64,000 nt of DNA from Dromaius novaehollandiae. Lineage: Eukaryota > Chordata > Aves > Casuariiformes > Dromaiidae. Numbering within the stretch: position 1 is the stretch's first letter; every line of letters starts with the position of its first letter. The stretch is from contig NC_088099.1 in NCBI RefSeq assembly GCF_036370855.1, positions 143,919,017 through 143,983,016 on the forward strand. Direction: 5' to 3'. A program made the position numbers and the translations under genes. Below the pieces are notes generated by a model. That model worked only from the letters and a program-made list of their open reading frames with translations, was not told the origin of the DNA and did not search any database. Of this stretch, positions 36,660-50,000 are shown one piece after another.

Positions 36660-39005
36660 GAGAAGTTACAGATTTAAGGCAGGTAGTAGGAAGAGGGAAT
36701 TTCAATTACCCATATTTGGATCAATGCCTTATCCAGATGAGAGGCAGAGACACAATAAATGATTGATTCCTCAAACAACTGGTCATAGAACCCACAGAAG
36801 AAGACACTATGCTGGATTTGGTCTCACAGAACCTACTTCAAGAGGTATTAATGGAAGATCAGTTCTGTGACAGTAACCACGGTACGCTTAGATCAACGTT
36901 GTAAAGGGAGAGAACAACCCAAATAAATCCAGCCCATGGATATTCAGTTTCAAGTAACGTATATAGAAATGAGATTTAAAAAAAAAAGAGAGAAAACCTT
37001 AAAAGGAGCAGTCCAAAAAGAAAGAAGCTTACAGGCAGCCTAACTGCTGTTAAAAAAATACTGTATTAAAATCCCAGCTAAAAGTTGTGCCACAATTTGA
37101 AATGAAAGCAATGTGGTCCAAAAAAGCCATTTCACGGCTCAATAGGAACATTAAGGATGCTATCACAGATAACAGGTTGCTGTTTAAAAATGGGAAGCTT
37201 ACCCAAATAAGAACAGGAAAGCCCATAAAACACGACAAGTCAACCATATGCAGGAAATTTCAAGGGCTAAAATAATTGTGAGTTGGACCATGCAAAGGCT
37301 GATACTAAAAAGCTCTTTGTATATCAAAAGCAGGATGCTAGCTAGCTTGATGACAAAAGTGGAAAAGGGCACTCAGGGATGACAAGGACACAAAAAAGGC
37401 TCAGTGATTTTTATGTATCAGTCTGCCTGCTGAAGACATTAGACAGAGTCCCACACCCAACGTTTTCTTGATAGCAGTCTGTCAGAGGAGCTAGACCATT
37501 CTGATGTAAATTCACAGGGCATATCAGACCAGATAGATAAGCTGGAGATCAGCAAGTCAGCAGGACCAGACACCATTTACATGATAGTTCAGCAATGTAG
37601 CTGCTCCCAGCTATAGGGGATCTTGCGGAAATACAGACCAGTGAGTCTTACAGCTGTAAGATCACATGCATAAACATGACGTCGATGGAAACAGTCAACA
37701 TGACTTCTGTAGAGGGCAATCCTGCCTCACTAACCTGCCAGAATCCTATGTGGCTGGTAATAAGCACATGGATAAAGGGGACATAATATATTTGGATTTT
37801 CAAAAAGCTTTTGACAAAGTTGCTCAGCAAAGGCTATGAAGAGACTAAGTCAACACTGATTGGAGAAAAGGTCCTTTTGTGGTTTGAAAGCAGAAAAAAA
37901 GGTTAGGACTCAACAATTACTTTAGAGATGGAGAAGAGGCAGCATTAGGACCCGCAGGAACCAGTGCTGGGATTGGTTTTATAACACATCTTTATCAGCA
38001 GTGTGGAGGAGGGCCTCCTCAGTGCCCAGGTTTTCAGTCAATATCAGGCTTTTTTACCCAGTAAAATGCTGAACTGTTGGTTAAGAACTCCAGGAGGACT
38101 TTAAAAAGTCAAGGAAGGGGGCACATGACCTTCAGTGTATAAACACGGAAGGTGAGGTGTCTTAGGCACAGCAATATAAACCATGCTTACATGGTGCTGA
38201 ACTAAGGACTAGCAGCTGTCACTTAAGAAAAGGCTGTTGGAGTCGTCATTGACAGTTCTCTGAAATCATCAACTCAGTGTGCAGTGACAGCCGGAAAGCC
38301 AGGAAAATGGTGAGTGTCTTCAGGGAGGGTACTGAGAAGAAGACAGAGGCCATCATTTTGCTGCTCTGCCTTGATGCACCCACATCTGGAGTAGTGTGCT
38401 CTTCTGGTCTCCGCATCTGAAGAAGGATATAGTGGGTTAGAGAAGGGCAACAGAAAGGGTCAAGGGGACCAGCTTGCTTATGAGGAAAGGCTAGAAAGCT
38501 GCGACTGTTCAGATGAGAGAGGGGAAGGCTGAGGTGGAGACATGGTCAAGATTTATGAAATCTTGAAGGTGCTGGATAAGGTGAGATGTACTCACACAGT
38601 GTTGCAGTTCTATAACAGGGGTCACTTGAGGGGCCTGGCAGGAAGGCGAGTGGTTTCAAATGGACCTAGGGAAGAACTTCTCTAGCTGGCAGGGGTGGTA
38701 GGGCAGTTGGTTCTGCATCTTGGTGCCCCAAGCTGTTGTGGAGGTAGACAGTTGGCAGTGTTAGCAGGTTCAGAAAGGGATTAGACAAACTCGTGGACAA
38801 GAAGTGTGTGAGGTGATGCTGAAGGCACTGGGCAGGGAGGTACCTAGTGTAACAGCTGTGGATGCTGTGGAGCTGGAGGGGAATGGACTGCAGAACACAG
38901 CCAGGCTCGTGCACTCTCCCAAAGTAGCATCTCTGACTGCCAATGCTGAAAGCAGAGTCCTGGGCTAGGTGGCTCATTGGTCTGATTGAGGAGGGCATTT
39001 TAATG
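36660..39005 (+). mobile_element. Degenerate CR1 LINE, endonuclease to 3' end (about 2.3 kb)
   Basis: A longer, older CR1 on the + strand. About 36700-36860 translates to an endonuclease C-terminal part (FNYP, then LVIEPTEEDTMLDLVSQN). Near 37545 KLEISKSAGPD marks the start of RT, at 37640 PVSLTAV, at 37700 NMTSVEG-like (QHDF.RG), and at 37790 IYLDFQKAFDKV, the conserved RT box. At 38360-38440 the LEYCVQFWSP..KKD.. region follows. The 3' part has gccccaagctgttgtggagg, gggattagacaaactcgtgg and gtagcatctctgactgcc, ending near 39005. Stops and frameshifts occur throughout. The 3' end differs from the CR1s at 26 and 36 kb, so it belongs to another subfamily (CR1-Y/X-like, by recollection). The 156-codon minus-strand open frame at 38666-39136 is its antisense shadow. 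Confidence 0.85.
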
Positions 39006-42000
39006 AACTTATCTTCCAAAGAATAAAGCTGGGTAGTAAATGTGGTCACCTGGCAGTAAGGGGGTAACCTGCCAAAAAGAAAAACAACTGTTTCCAGGAA
39101 ACCGAAGGCTTTGTTTTGGTATTGGTAGTCCCTCACTTATTGCCAGAGGGACTGGGATTTTTCCTGTGATCTCATCACACCCTTGTGCCCAGGAGACTCT
39201 GCAGATGGCCGTGCAACATGCTGTGTTCTGCAGGAAGTCAAGTTTTTGCTCTATGCTGCTCCTGAGCCAAGGCCTGATCTAGCCCGTGGGTGTGCTGTAG
39301 TACTGGAGTCTTTTATTTGAGAAGTTGCAGAGGTCCTGGGATCAATGACGGTGCTGAGGCATTTCCATCAGAGCCAGGCATTTGCTCCAGACTTCTCGTC
39401 AACTTGTTTGAGTTTCTTTTGCTGTTATGTGGTTTACAGCTGTGTCCCAAAGGAAAATAAATTATATGTATGCCCTTTATACTCTTTATGATGTATTAAA
39501 AAAAGGGGGGGGGGAACACCTTTGTTTTGCATTTCTTTCCAAATATGGCTTTTTTGGTTGTATTTTTGGATTTTTTTGCCTTGTTTTTTTTTTACTGGTT
39601 CATGTCATCATTCATCTTTCCTGTTTTCGCTGTAGGACTTCTTAGATGGTTCACAGATGTGCACTGGAAAATCTCTCACTGGAAATTAAAAGGTAGCATG
39701 CTGAATCTTGAACAAAAACAATGTTCATTTTTAACTTAAGTTATTGCTAGCAAAAGCAGACAGAAGAGAGATTTTGCTAGATCTTGCTGCTTTAATTTCC
39801 CTTTTCCCTGCAATTTTTAAAAACTGCCTCCCAATACTTGTACAAAGCTCAAAATAGTTTTTTTACAATAACATCATAGCTCATTTGGCAACTTTACCCA
39901 AAACAAGTCTTTCCTCACCCCATACTTTCTTCAGCCCTTTGCTAAACCCAGTGGAACTTTCCAATCAACAGAATCGATGTTTTTGCCTTCCCTCATCTCT
40001 TTCCACTTAAAGCAGTTTCTTGGCCTGTTCAAGTTTCTATTTATGCTGTTTACAGCAAAGAGTCAGGCCTTTTCTGCCAGCTGATTTGCAGAGACAATTC
40101 CCTGGTCCTTCTTGTCAGCTGTTCTTCTCAGGCTCCCCTTCATACCGATTTTTTCACACAAACTTGTACTTGGGCTTCTAAATATGACTTCCTCTCCACC
40201 TTCCAGATCTAAACAGAAAAGTTTCTACCAGACTTGCTCCAGATACTGAGCATCTTTGGGGATGCAGAACATTTGACCTTTCCTAACCCTGTATCTTCCT
40301 GTTTCAGATAGGATATCTTCTTTTTAGTGGAAAGCCATGACTCTTGGGCCAACACTGACAGCAGGACACAATCTGGCCTAGTAAAATAATGTTCCCGTGT
40401 ATTTCCACTTGTGTGTAGTATGCCCTATTTTATTCGTAACGCGTGTGGTTAAAAACACATGGCTGGACTGTGAACTATCCACTGGAGATTGTGGCAGACA
40501 ACCCAATGCCTGTTGTCCCATTGAGTGTTCAAGAGTTAATCTGTTCCTGCAGATAAACTGCCTGATGGTGCAGAGAAAGGTGGCCGAGTATCAAACAGAT
40601 CAAACATCTCTGGAAATTGTATTATGTTATTTTCATTAGTTTCCGATCTTGGTAAGCTGGGATTGACTGAATTCTCTGAGGGAGTTCAAAATGAGAACAG
40701 CTGAATCACAGCAGACTCACTGGAGTGATTGAAGGCAACTGCAAGCAGAAATCTGTATGAGTCATCCCAAAGAAAGAGGCCAGAGAAAAGGGTGGATGTA
40801 CTTTGTACTGAAGTACATAGCTCTTCTGGGAACATGAACTTCTCAGGAGCTTTTGCTTTACTATTCTGGTGTAAATCAGAAGGTAATCTACTGATTTCTA
40901 TGAAACCGCTCTAGGTGCACATGGGTTTTACTGGGAACAAGAGGTACGGCCCAAGCCCTGACACCTGTTTTGTTCTTAGACCTGCCTGTTTTTCACTCCT
41001 ACTGCAGATCTGCATACATGTGAAGGCATCACTCCAGAATAAAGAACCAGGGCTGAGCAGGGCCCGAACTGCTCCCAAAGAGAAATGATGGGACCAAGGC
41101 CTCAGCTTCTTGCACTGTGTTATCCCGAAGATGTGGAGAGAAAGAGGTGCTCTTCTTGGGTAGAGGCCAGGAGCAGAGTATCTCCTGCAACAGGACCATG
41201 CCTAGCACTCACATGCTGCTTTGCACAGCCTTCCTTTCACACCACTGTCCAACCAGCCTTGCCTTTCACCCTTCGACGCCTCCCACACTTACCAGTACTG
41301 GCAGGAAGGAAAAGTAACCAGAGCTAGTCTACCTGACAGGAGATACCAGCAATGCCACTCAGGATGTTGGTCTGAATCCCACACGATCAGCTGTGTCCCA
41401 GCGCCCTGACGCTCTGATAGCAACTATATGGCATTTGTACGGCCTTTCTACAACTGGTTTCATGTAGTTCATAGTGAACAGGTGCCTGGTAAATACCACT
41501 ACCACCAAACCTTTGCTTGCATTCCCCAAAGGGAACTGGCTGTCTTATCTTCTCCATATCACATGGTTGTTTCTAGACAGGTGTGTGGTATGCCTGCCGT
41601 CCTCAAAGTAATAAATAGTTGCCGGGCCCTTCCTGTGCAAAACCTTTTCTGCACACTGCCAGTGCAGACAGACAGACACTCTGCAAGCAGCTGTTCTGCC
41701 ACTGACTCATCCTTGCTTCTCATCTCTGATGGAGATTGCTGCCCATTCAATGTGTCGTACCTGCTGGTGTGAGTGGTCCCAGATATCTTTCTGACAGAAT
41801 GAGCTGGGTGAGACCAAGTAGTTTAAATGATTTGCCAGTTTGATAATCTGGCTCCTTTTGACCAAAAGAGGTGAGGGATATCCCAAATGAGTATGCCTGC
41901 CCGTGGGCCTGGAGGGTCAGAGAGGTAGAGTGGACGGCAGACTGGAGGCAGTAATTTCTTCTCATTGTCCATGGGGGTTTAGAAGAGAAGACCTGTTCTA

Positions 42001-43327
42001 ACTTTCAGGCAGGTTCCTGTATTGAGAATGAGCTGTGCCAACTGAGGATGTCCTTTCTCACCCCCAGCTGCTTGTCACCTCTACATTACCTCTCTAACAG
42101 TCTGCCAGCACACAGAGCATGAGTGCTTCCAAACTTGCTTCAGCCAGATCAGCTGGCCTAGCTCAAGTCTGTCAGCCCTGGTGGAGAAGGGGGCATACCA
42201 GGCACTCTGTCACACCAAGTCACTGTGCCTGGAAGGCACCATCTCTACTAGAGCCACTTTTTCCACACAGCCTGGCTGTGGAAGGGCTAGAAAGGTGAGA
42301 AAGTAATTTAGGATGGGATAGGTTGCTTCTTCATCCCATACCCCTGCACCCTGCAGCCTTGCTGCTCTCTATGTCAGTAGGCACAGTCAAGTCCACCTCC
42401 TCTCCTAACCCCTTCTCAAGGCTTCATCCCTACCAGGGATTGAGGATGGCCATAGGCCATCTTCTCTTCTTGGTGACCAAATCTATCCTTTTTATCATCC
42501 TGCGTTGATCCCTCCACCTTGGCCTGCCTACCTTTCTGCTCCCACACATCTGGGTCTTCGTTCATGGGCTCCCTGCTGCGGACCACTGGGCAGTATGTTT
42601 CAGGGACTCTTTCACAGTGACTCTGAAATCTTCTTCTGGCCCTGACTAACTCGGGGTCTGCCCATGTTCAGGGATCGTCCCCGTGTTTCTGAAAAATGAT
42701 GCACTGTGACATACAGTGCTTTGGTGGCTCAGTGCCTTAAAAAACATTGCTGCTGTGAAAATGAATTTTTTGATGAAAACGAACACAGGACTTTCAGTAA
42801 ACTGGGGAGATGGGCAGTTGCCTGCTTTAAATGTTGTTTGATACCCAGTGCAAATATTTATGGTAAAATATATACACCAACTACCTGCATCTAAGCATTG
42901 GTTTTATTTGCATGTCCCCACTAATATTGAATAGAAAAAAAAATATCTTCTGGAAGCTTTCCTCATTTCTGGATTCTCTGTATCTCGGTTTGAAGTTCTA
43001 GTTTCTGATAATGAGATATGAGAACTTTTTTTTCCCTGTTCTTTAGGCTTTTTTAACCACATTATTAGAAGTCTCTCATAAAATTTCTCCTCGCGATCTT
43101 ACAGTATGAATGCTTTTTGGGGTATCGTGGCACACATTTTCACAGACTAATCTGAAAATGTACCATGTGAACAAACAGAAGTATAATTACTCAGTTTTAC
43201 ACCTCCTATAGATGTAATGGTCCAATAGCTTTATAAAAATACAAGGCTTGCGCATAGAAATATGATAAATTTAAACACAAAGGATATTCTCTGCAAAGAG
43301 AAACTACAGCTACAAATGAAGTAACAT
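39006..43327. other. Intergenic, no coding gene recognised
   Basis: Includes an A/G homopolymer pair at 39500-39516 and otherwise unique sequence. An open frame at 41428-41772 (+, 114 codons) and others nearby show no family similarity. Confidence 0.6.
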
Positions 43328-43390
43328 GTATGTATGTGTGTGTATATATATATATTTTTATATATATATATATAAAGATACATATATAAA
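43328..43390. repeat. TG/TA microsatellite
   Basis: tatgtatgtgtgtg followed by two TA arrays separated by tttt, then catatataaa. Simple repeat, AT-rich and probably length-variable. Confidence 0.9.
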
Positions 43391-45901
43391 ATGCCTTCCT
43401 ATTCTGTAGTGTGTCAATGCAAAATGATCAGAGTTCCTTAAAAATTATGAGATATTAAACAAGGCAATGTACAGTGAATTCTCTGTCTTCCAGTTTTTCA
43501 TCCTTCATGTTCTGCTCTAGGATATATTTTTAGGCTTAAAAGAAAAATTGTTGAGATTCCTGTATAATCAAAGCAGGGCCTGAAGAGATACCATTTGTCA
43601 TGAGACACACATGAAAACTGTGAAAGCTGGCAGCAATGACAATATTACGATTAAGAATAACATTTTTTTCAGATAGGATCAACACCATTTGTCCCTTCAC
43701 AGGCTTTAGGATTTGAAAATGGAACTAAAATATTTCCTTCTTTCTCCTTCTCCAGATGTAGATGATGTTGCTTCAGCTTCTGACATCACAAGTGTTAGTA
43801 GACATCATTAAAAGCAACTAAGAGCCTCCTCCCTTTCTCCTCTCCCCCCCTCCTTTATTCCCCAGTTTTCACACTGTTTGCTTGAGCACTGATGTAGGAG
43901 ATATCCAAGTGCTTTACTACTGACTGGCTCTATTGCTTTAGGCCCAAAATACAGCATAATGGAAAGGAAGTTCCAAAAGTGATAGCAGAGAAGTGTGTGG
44001 GAATACTTGAAGTTCTTAGTATTAACGCTGGAGTAATTTAGTATTTGTTATGGCAGTACCTTTCATGAAAGCCGGTCTAGGATCTGCATGACAGAGGTAA
44101 ATTTGCAACTGAATTCAATGTCTAAACATAATTTTGTCATGATAGTTGCTTCCTGTACAGAAATGTCAATAAAGCTGTTAGCTATTCAGTCCATATGTCT
44201 GCAAATGTAAGACAGATATGACCATGTTTGGGGGTGCGTATGGGAATGCTTACTGCATAAAGAAACTCCACAGCAGAGCAGAGCAGAGGAAAGCTAGAAA
44301 GAATCCCAGCTAGGATTTCCAGATGTCTGCAATGCAATACTCAGCTGCCATCACCCAGGAAAACTGTATGAGTGCTGGATATTTAACATTTTTAAACACC
44401 TTTGAAAATCCTCCAGCCAAAAGTATGCCACTAAATGAAAAATAACTTCAGGAGATTGGATAGGCCACTGTTTTTTTTCAGCACAATTGTAAGGGGATCT
44501 TTAATCACCACAGGTAAATGGTATCCAGATAATGCCTCTTGCTGCTGAGACTGCAGAACAGGGTGTCCTCTAAGACATGGAGAGGAAAGTCTGCCAAGCA
44601 AATGGCCAGCAGCACTTTCTGTAGTGCTCAAGTCTTCCTGAAAACTCTCTCCTGCTGTCATGTATGAGTCTCCCACCTGTGGGGGGATCTCCAGGCTACC
44701 GAAGCTGCATGGTTTCTCACTTCACCTCCCTGAGTGACCATCAGACCTCTGCTCAGTGGTGCACTCTGCTCCTGCCTAGGCTTTGGTTGCTGACAAGTCA
44801 TTAACTCTCAAATTGATTTGCTTGTATTGATCTTGAATTTTTGTTCCAAGCACCACCCTCCAAAGCAATGAGAGGCAGCTTGGATGTGGATGGCCAGGTC
44901 AGAAGCCTCTTCCCTTTGCAAAGTTCAGTAGGCATCATGAGATACACAGATCCCTTCTGCCCACCCTGAGGTCCTCATACTGGCAAAAGACAGGATCATG
45001 TTTGGTGAGGAAAGCACTGCTGGGCTGTTTCCACTCTACCCTTTAGCAGGGAGACTGTCCTTTCTGGGTCTTGAGTCTGTGCCTGTGTCAACTTGCACAT
45101 GATACTCAGTGAAGAACTGCAGAACACGAATACTGACTACTCAGTAGTCACTAGAGGAAGGTTAACTTAAAAGAAAACACAGTTACAGCCCCTGAAAGAA
45201 CAACATCTTGGAGCTACCACTAGGAATGAAACAACAGCTTAGTGGGGGAGAGAAATAATATTCCATATACAAGAAGATAACATGAAAAATTGTTAGGAAA
45301 TGCAAAGTGAAATAACTCAAAAAGCCAAAGTAAATGCTGAACCAGGTCAGCTTAATTTTGTGCATTACCATAGCCTTCCTCTACACCATCACGTACTGCT
45401 CCGTCAAGATACCAATGCATAGAAATGGGCCATGAGTGAGGCAACTGCTGTACCCTAGATTTGCCCCATAGTTCAAGGCCTGGTTCCCTGCCTCACGGAG
45501 GGCCCAAACCTTGTCCCCTGCTCTGACCGGAGAAGCAGCATGCTGGGGCAAGGACCTCTGTTTGTCACCCAAATTCTGAGGAGAATGGCAACCGGCCAGA
45601 AGCAGGACAGGCCTTTCAGCCTTCTCTGCTCCCAAAATACCTTATTTATGACCATGAAAACATTCGTTATAATCTTAAAACAGCCTGGAAACTTGACATT
45701 TCCACTGTCTTTGATTCTCTGACACTTGCTCTGACTCCCTGCAGTTTCTAACCCAGGAAGGATGGAAATTTCATGACAGTGCCTTCCACTTAAGCACACG
45801 CCTGCCTTCAGGTTGAGTCATCCCGGTTAGCTGATTTGCAAAGCAAAGCCTTCCTAATGGGAGCTCATTGTTTTTCAGCCATGCTGCCTTACCACATCAC
45901 C

Positions 45902-45926
45902 TCCCCGCCGCCCCCCCCCCCCGCCG
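45902..45926. repeat. C-rich homopolymer run
   Basis: ccgccg, about 12 C, then ccgccg: a short GC-only run, G-rich on the minus strand. Confidence 0.85.
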
Positions 45927-47031
45927 TGGGCTGTGAAAAGAACATTCATACACATAATTTCATTCATGTGCACAAGCTCAGAAGAAGCAGAAAAAGCATT
46001 TGACCTGTGTGTCTCAAGTGTGCTAGAAACAGATCAGCATGCGGCAGCGAGAGGCATAGGTACCTTTTTCACAGGGAGAAGAGGAGCACAGCAAGCTTTT
46101 GATGTGTTGACCGAGCAGCGGCATCAACAAAGACAGGAAAAGATTTTAAAATCTTGAACAGAAAAGTATCCCAAACTGGCAATTTTGATAGCTTCAGAGA
46201 AGATTTGCTTTGTGTTGTGCTTGATTTGCCTGTGACATAATTTGAAAACTTGAAAATAAAGATTCTCAAAATGTTCTGGAGAGGTAAATGGCTGTTCCAT
46301 TTCACCAGTGCTAATATCCTGCCTTTGATGAACTTTTGCCATTCAGCAGTAAAAGGAGGAAGATAACCATAGGCCTCAGATGGGGATGCTTTAGGCTGTG
46401 CTATTCAGGGTACTTCTGAGTGAGGGAAGAGACAAAGAGAATGGAAAAATCCTACCCTTTTACCTGAAACCCTTTTGCTTACCCTCCTGCAGCGAAAAAT
46501 CTTCACAGCCATTAACACTAACCTCCTGCCGGCATTGGTGTGACCCTGGCCCAGGAAGTCTTCAGCTGTTTAACCAACAAAGTCTAGCAAAGCAGAAGTT
46601 GAAATGAAGGGCTATGACTAAGATGTTATCTTGTGAGCATATTCAAATGCAGGTTCCTGGGGAGAGAATGCAAAAATCCTAAGTAGCTACAAAGTGGCTC
46701 TTCTCACCAAACTTAAAACGCGGGGGTACCACATAAAAACTCACGGCTGTGTATATTTGATCTTCATCTAGCACCAGCTCATGTATTATTTACATCCTTA
46801 TTACTGGCAATGGAGATGGGCAGAAATGACAGTAATTGCTGTTATACCTGATGGGAGACCGAGCATTTTGCACAGCTCACCATTGTTGCTGAGCACAGTC
46901 CTTTACTGGGAGAGAAGGGTGAGGAGGAGGAGGTGGGAAAGCATTTTAGCTTGGACAAACTGGAATCCTTTAGATACCAGACAGAAGGGGAAGAGGGGTT
47001 CTTCTGGACTGTCAGCAGGCACTCAATGGAT

Positions 47032-47081
47032 GAGAGAAAGAAAAAGAAAGACAGAAAGAAAGAGAGAGAAAGAAAGAAAAC
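47032..47081 (+). repeat. AAAG/AG-rich microsatellite
   Basis: gagaaag, aaaagaaag, acagaaagaaagagagag units over about 50 bp. It explains the Lys/Arg/Glu-rich open frames overlapping it. Confidence 0.85.
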
Positions 47082-50000
47082 CTGCTCACTTTGCCTCTAC
47101 TCAGTACAGCAAAAAAGGGAAAGAGCAGGTGAAGAGCGGAGAGGTACAAGTGGAAGCTTCTGCAGGATTAGCATGGCATGAAGCAACTGCATCCTCTCTT
47201 GAGTGTGCTGTGTCTTTTGATTAACACATGATGGCCAATGATAAAAGTAAAGGGTCAGGCAGGTTTGTTGGCCACCGGCCAAGGCAGGGGGCTTCTACCT
47301 GGCATGCAGACCTCTAATAGGAGCAGAGGCCTCAGGCCTGCCCAGAAACAGTGACGCACACCACACCCTGCAATGCTGAGGCAGTCTCTTGGGGCAAGGT
47401 GTCCCAGGACTGCTGCCATGTAGCTCAGTTGTGGAGGTGGCTGGTGGCTTGCGCACAGATGCCGGCCTGCAGGGAAATGGAAAAATGCCACTAATTACCT
47501 TCCTGCAGAGCACCAGGCAGTTGGAGGTGGCTGAAAACTTTCTCTCCCTCCCAGGTCAAGGACAGAGCTATGAAAAGCTCTGCTTTCTATGTCTGAAATC
47601 CAGTGCAGCCCCTGCAATGCTCTCCTGTGGGGAGATCCTGCCTGGAACAGACTATTTGTGCTGTCTTTACTCAACAGCTCCAAAGTCCTTACTAGCAGCA
47701 GGGAAGAGCTCCGCAGGCAGGCTGTCAGGCAGAGTGGTGTGGGCTCTGCTGGCGTCTCATGGCTATCATGGAAAGGATGTTCCAGGCCCATGTCGAGCTG
47801 CAGACAGAAAAAAGTAGGAAACTAACATACAACGTGCTGTACACCATCTGCTCCAAAACTTGAAATCTAAACTCTGAACAGCAGCCCTTGAAGAGGACTG
47901 GACCCAGGTCAGCTGAAGCCAAATTCTGCTTTTAAATAAACAAACCATCATTTAAATACTTCTCTGACACATGCGGTAGCACCATGCTGGATCATCACAT
48001 ACAAGATGTAACTAGCCTTTCTCCTGCTCTGAGAACCGCTATGCCAGAGGCAACTTTAGGATGAATCATGGTGCAGACCTTTCAGTTGTGTCTGATCCAT
48101 GTGGGTCATGAAACAGGAGGGAGGCTACAGCACCACGGTGCAAAGGCACAATGTGCACGCCTAGCTGTAGGGGACGAACATGAGGAGTCAGTGGTGGGAG
48201 TCTAGTGTAAGGTAAAGTTCCTACATCCTGGGAAGGCTTCAGGACTCAAGTATGCTACTAGCTGCAGTGATCCAAGACAGCCAGGGCTTAAGGACAAGCA
48301 AAACCTTTGTGGATGAAGGTCACAGGAAGAAAAGGGGATCAAAGCTCCAAAAAAGCACCAGACCCATTTGGGGGATTTCTGAGCAGTGGCCCCAGGGGAG
48401 GCATAGATGCCAATGTGCCTAATTGCCAAGATTTTTTAAAAGAAAACCCACAGCACAGCATGACTCTTGATGTTGTTCAGATCAAAGCAGCTTTGTGATT
48501 TAGAAAATGTGTCATCAGAGGGAAGAAAAAAAAAGTAATGGGAATCTCTTCCAAGAGAGCCTAACAGTAGGTGAGGGATACCAGCCTGCTATAGATGTGC
48601 CATATGAGATTTGTATAATCTTCTCTTAGAGGCAGGTAAATCGCCAACAGGCTTGAAAGAAAAGGACGCAGTATGCCCCGGACCTAAAATAAGCTCTTGT
48701 GCACTGGCTAGGCTTGTAAGCTGCAACATCTCTCGGATAGTTCAGCCTGCTCCCCTGCTGCCAGGATGCCTGGACAATTATGCCTGATCATGCACCTTCT
48801 CTAATGTTTTTATGGTGATTTGGATGAATGCAAGGAGAGGCAGCTCCAGTTTTCCAGGAGTTTCCCTGCCAAGAAGGCCTTGCACAGAAGGGGCATAGGA
48901 TATTCCTTACATTCCAGCCCTCCTTCCCCAAGTTCTCCTGCTCAGGGGTGAGGGGTGGCTGTCCCTTTTATGTTCACTTCTGGAAGACAATCCCACAACT
49001 AAGATCTTTATGTGACTCATCTGCTTTTCCTTGGCTCCATGATGGTGCCTGATGCAAGCAGTAGGACAAGCCTGCTGCGAGGAATATGCTCATTTGCACA
49101 TTCCATCCCTCCAATTGTCCATGGATACTTAATGAGACCCGTGAAGATGGACATGAGGCCAAGCAGCTCAGCCCAAGTCCATAGTTGCTTCCCATGCAGC
49201 AAATGAGAGCTACAGACTTTAAGACTATTGCCCCAACAGGAATTCAAGCAGGAGGAGAGACCTTACTGATTTAGGATTTTTAGTTTGAATCATCTCAGGA
49301 TCCATCTGTCCTATGAGAATCACAATTCATAGGCTATATCCTGAAGGCCTTGCTCAGTACTTTTTCTGAAACTGAAAGACACTTGTGGGACTCCATGTAG
49401 AAACCTTACCTGACTAAATGCTTTGAGATCAGGCCTGTCTTCCCTAAGCAGGTGTCTAGCACCATAAAAACATCCATTGCTTTACAAAACACAAAACAGA
49501 GAGAGATTCTATATCGTGATGATTTTACAATCTATCGGGTATCAATATGATGATGGGCAGTCTCATATTCTTGTGGTGGATTAGTCTCCAATAACCTTTA
49601 GGTCTTCCACATTTTGCCATTTTTGGAAATCTAAAAATTCCCAGAGTTGTTATGAATTCCTTTAGAAATCTCAGTTAGTAGGCCACTTTATAGCATACAC
49701 AAACTTGCTTTTCACTGTCCCGTTTTTGGGACCCCTTGAAGGGAGTCCACTGCTCAGAGAGCTGCTTGCGCCACAAATTGAGATGCACTGTTTTAGGCAA
49801 AGCTACCTCTCTGCTGAACTTTGACATTCCCATTGGCCACATTTTTTCTCTTACTTTCTTCCTATATATGAGAAGTCCTGAATGTGCCACAATTGCGTAT
49901 TACTGTCTTGACAGGAATTGTGGTAGGGGAGCTTCAGAGAGGTTCATGCTCTGGAATTCATGAAGCGATGGCAGGCATTGACTGTGGATAAATTTTTAGA

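Noticed and set aside
36660-38700. RT and endonuclease blocks, considered as an active LINE or retron-like system
   Set aside because: Frame is broken many times across both domains and the element has the normal CR1 order; no sign of activity or of a new system.
38666-39136. 156-codon minus-strand open frame
   Set aside because: Mostly antisense to the 3' end of the degenerate CR1.
46781-47224. 147-codon + strand open frame rich in Lys/Arg/Glu
   Set aside because: Its extension through 47032-47081 comes from an AAAG/AG microsatellite; the rest matches nothing I know.
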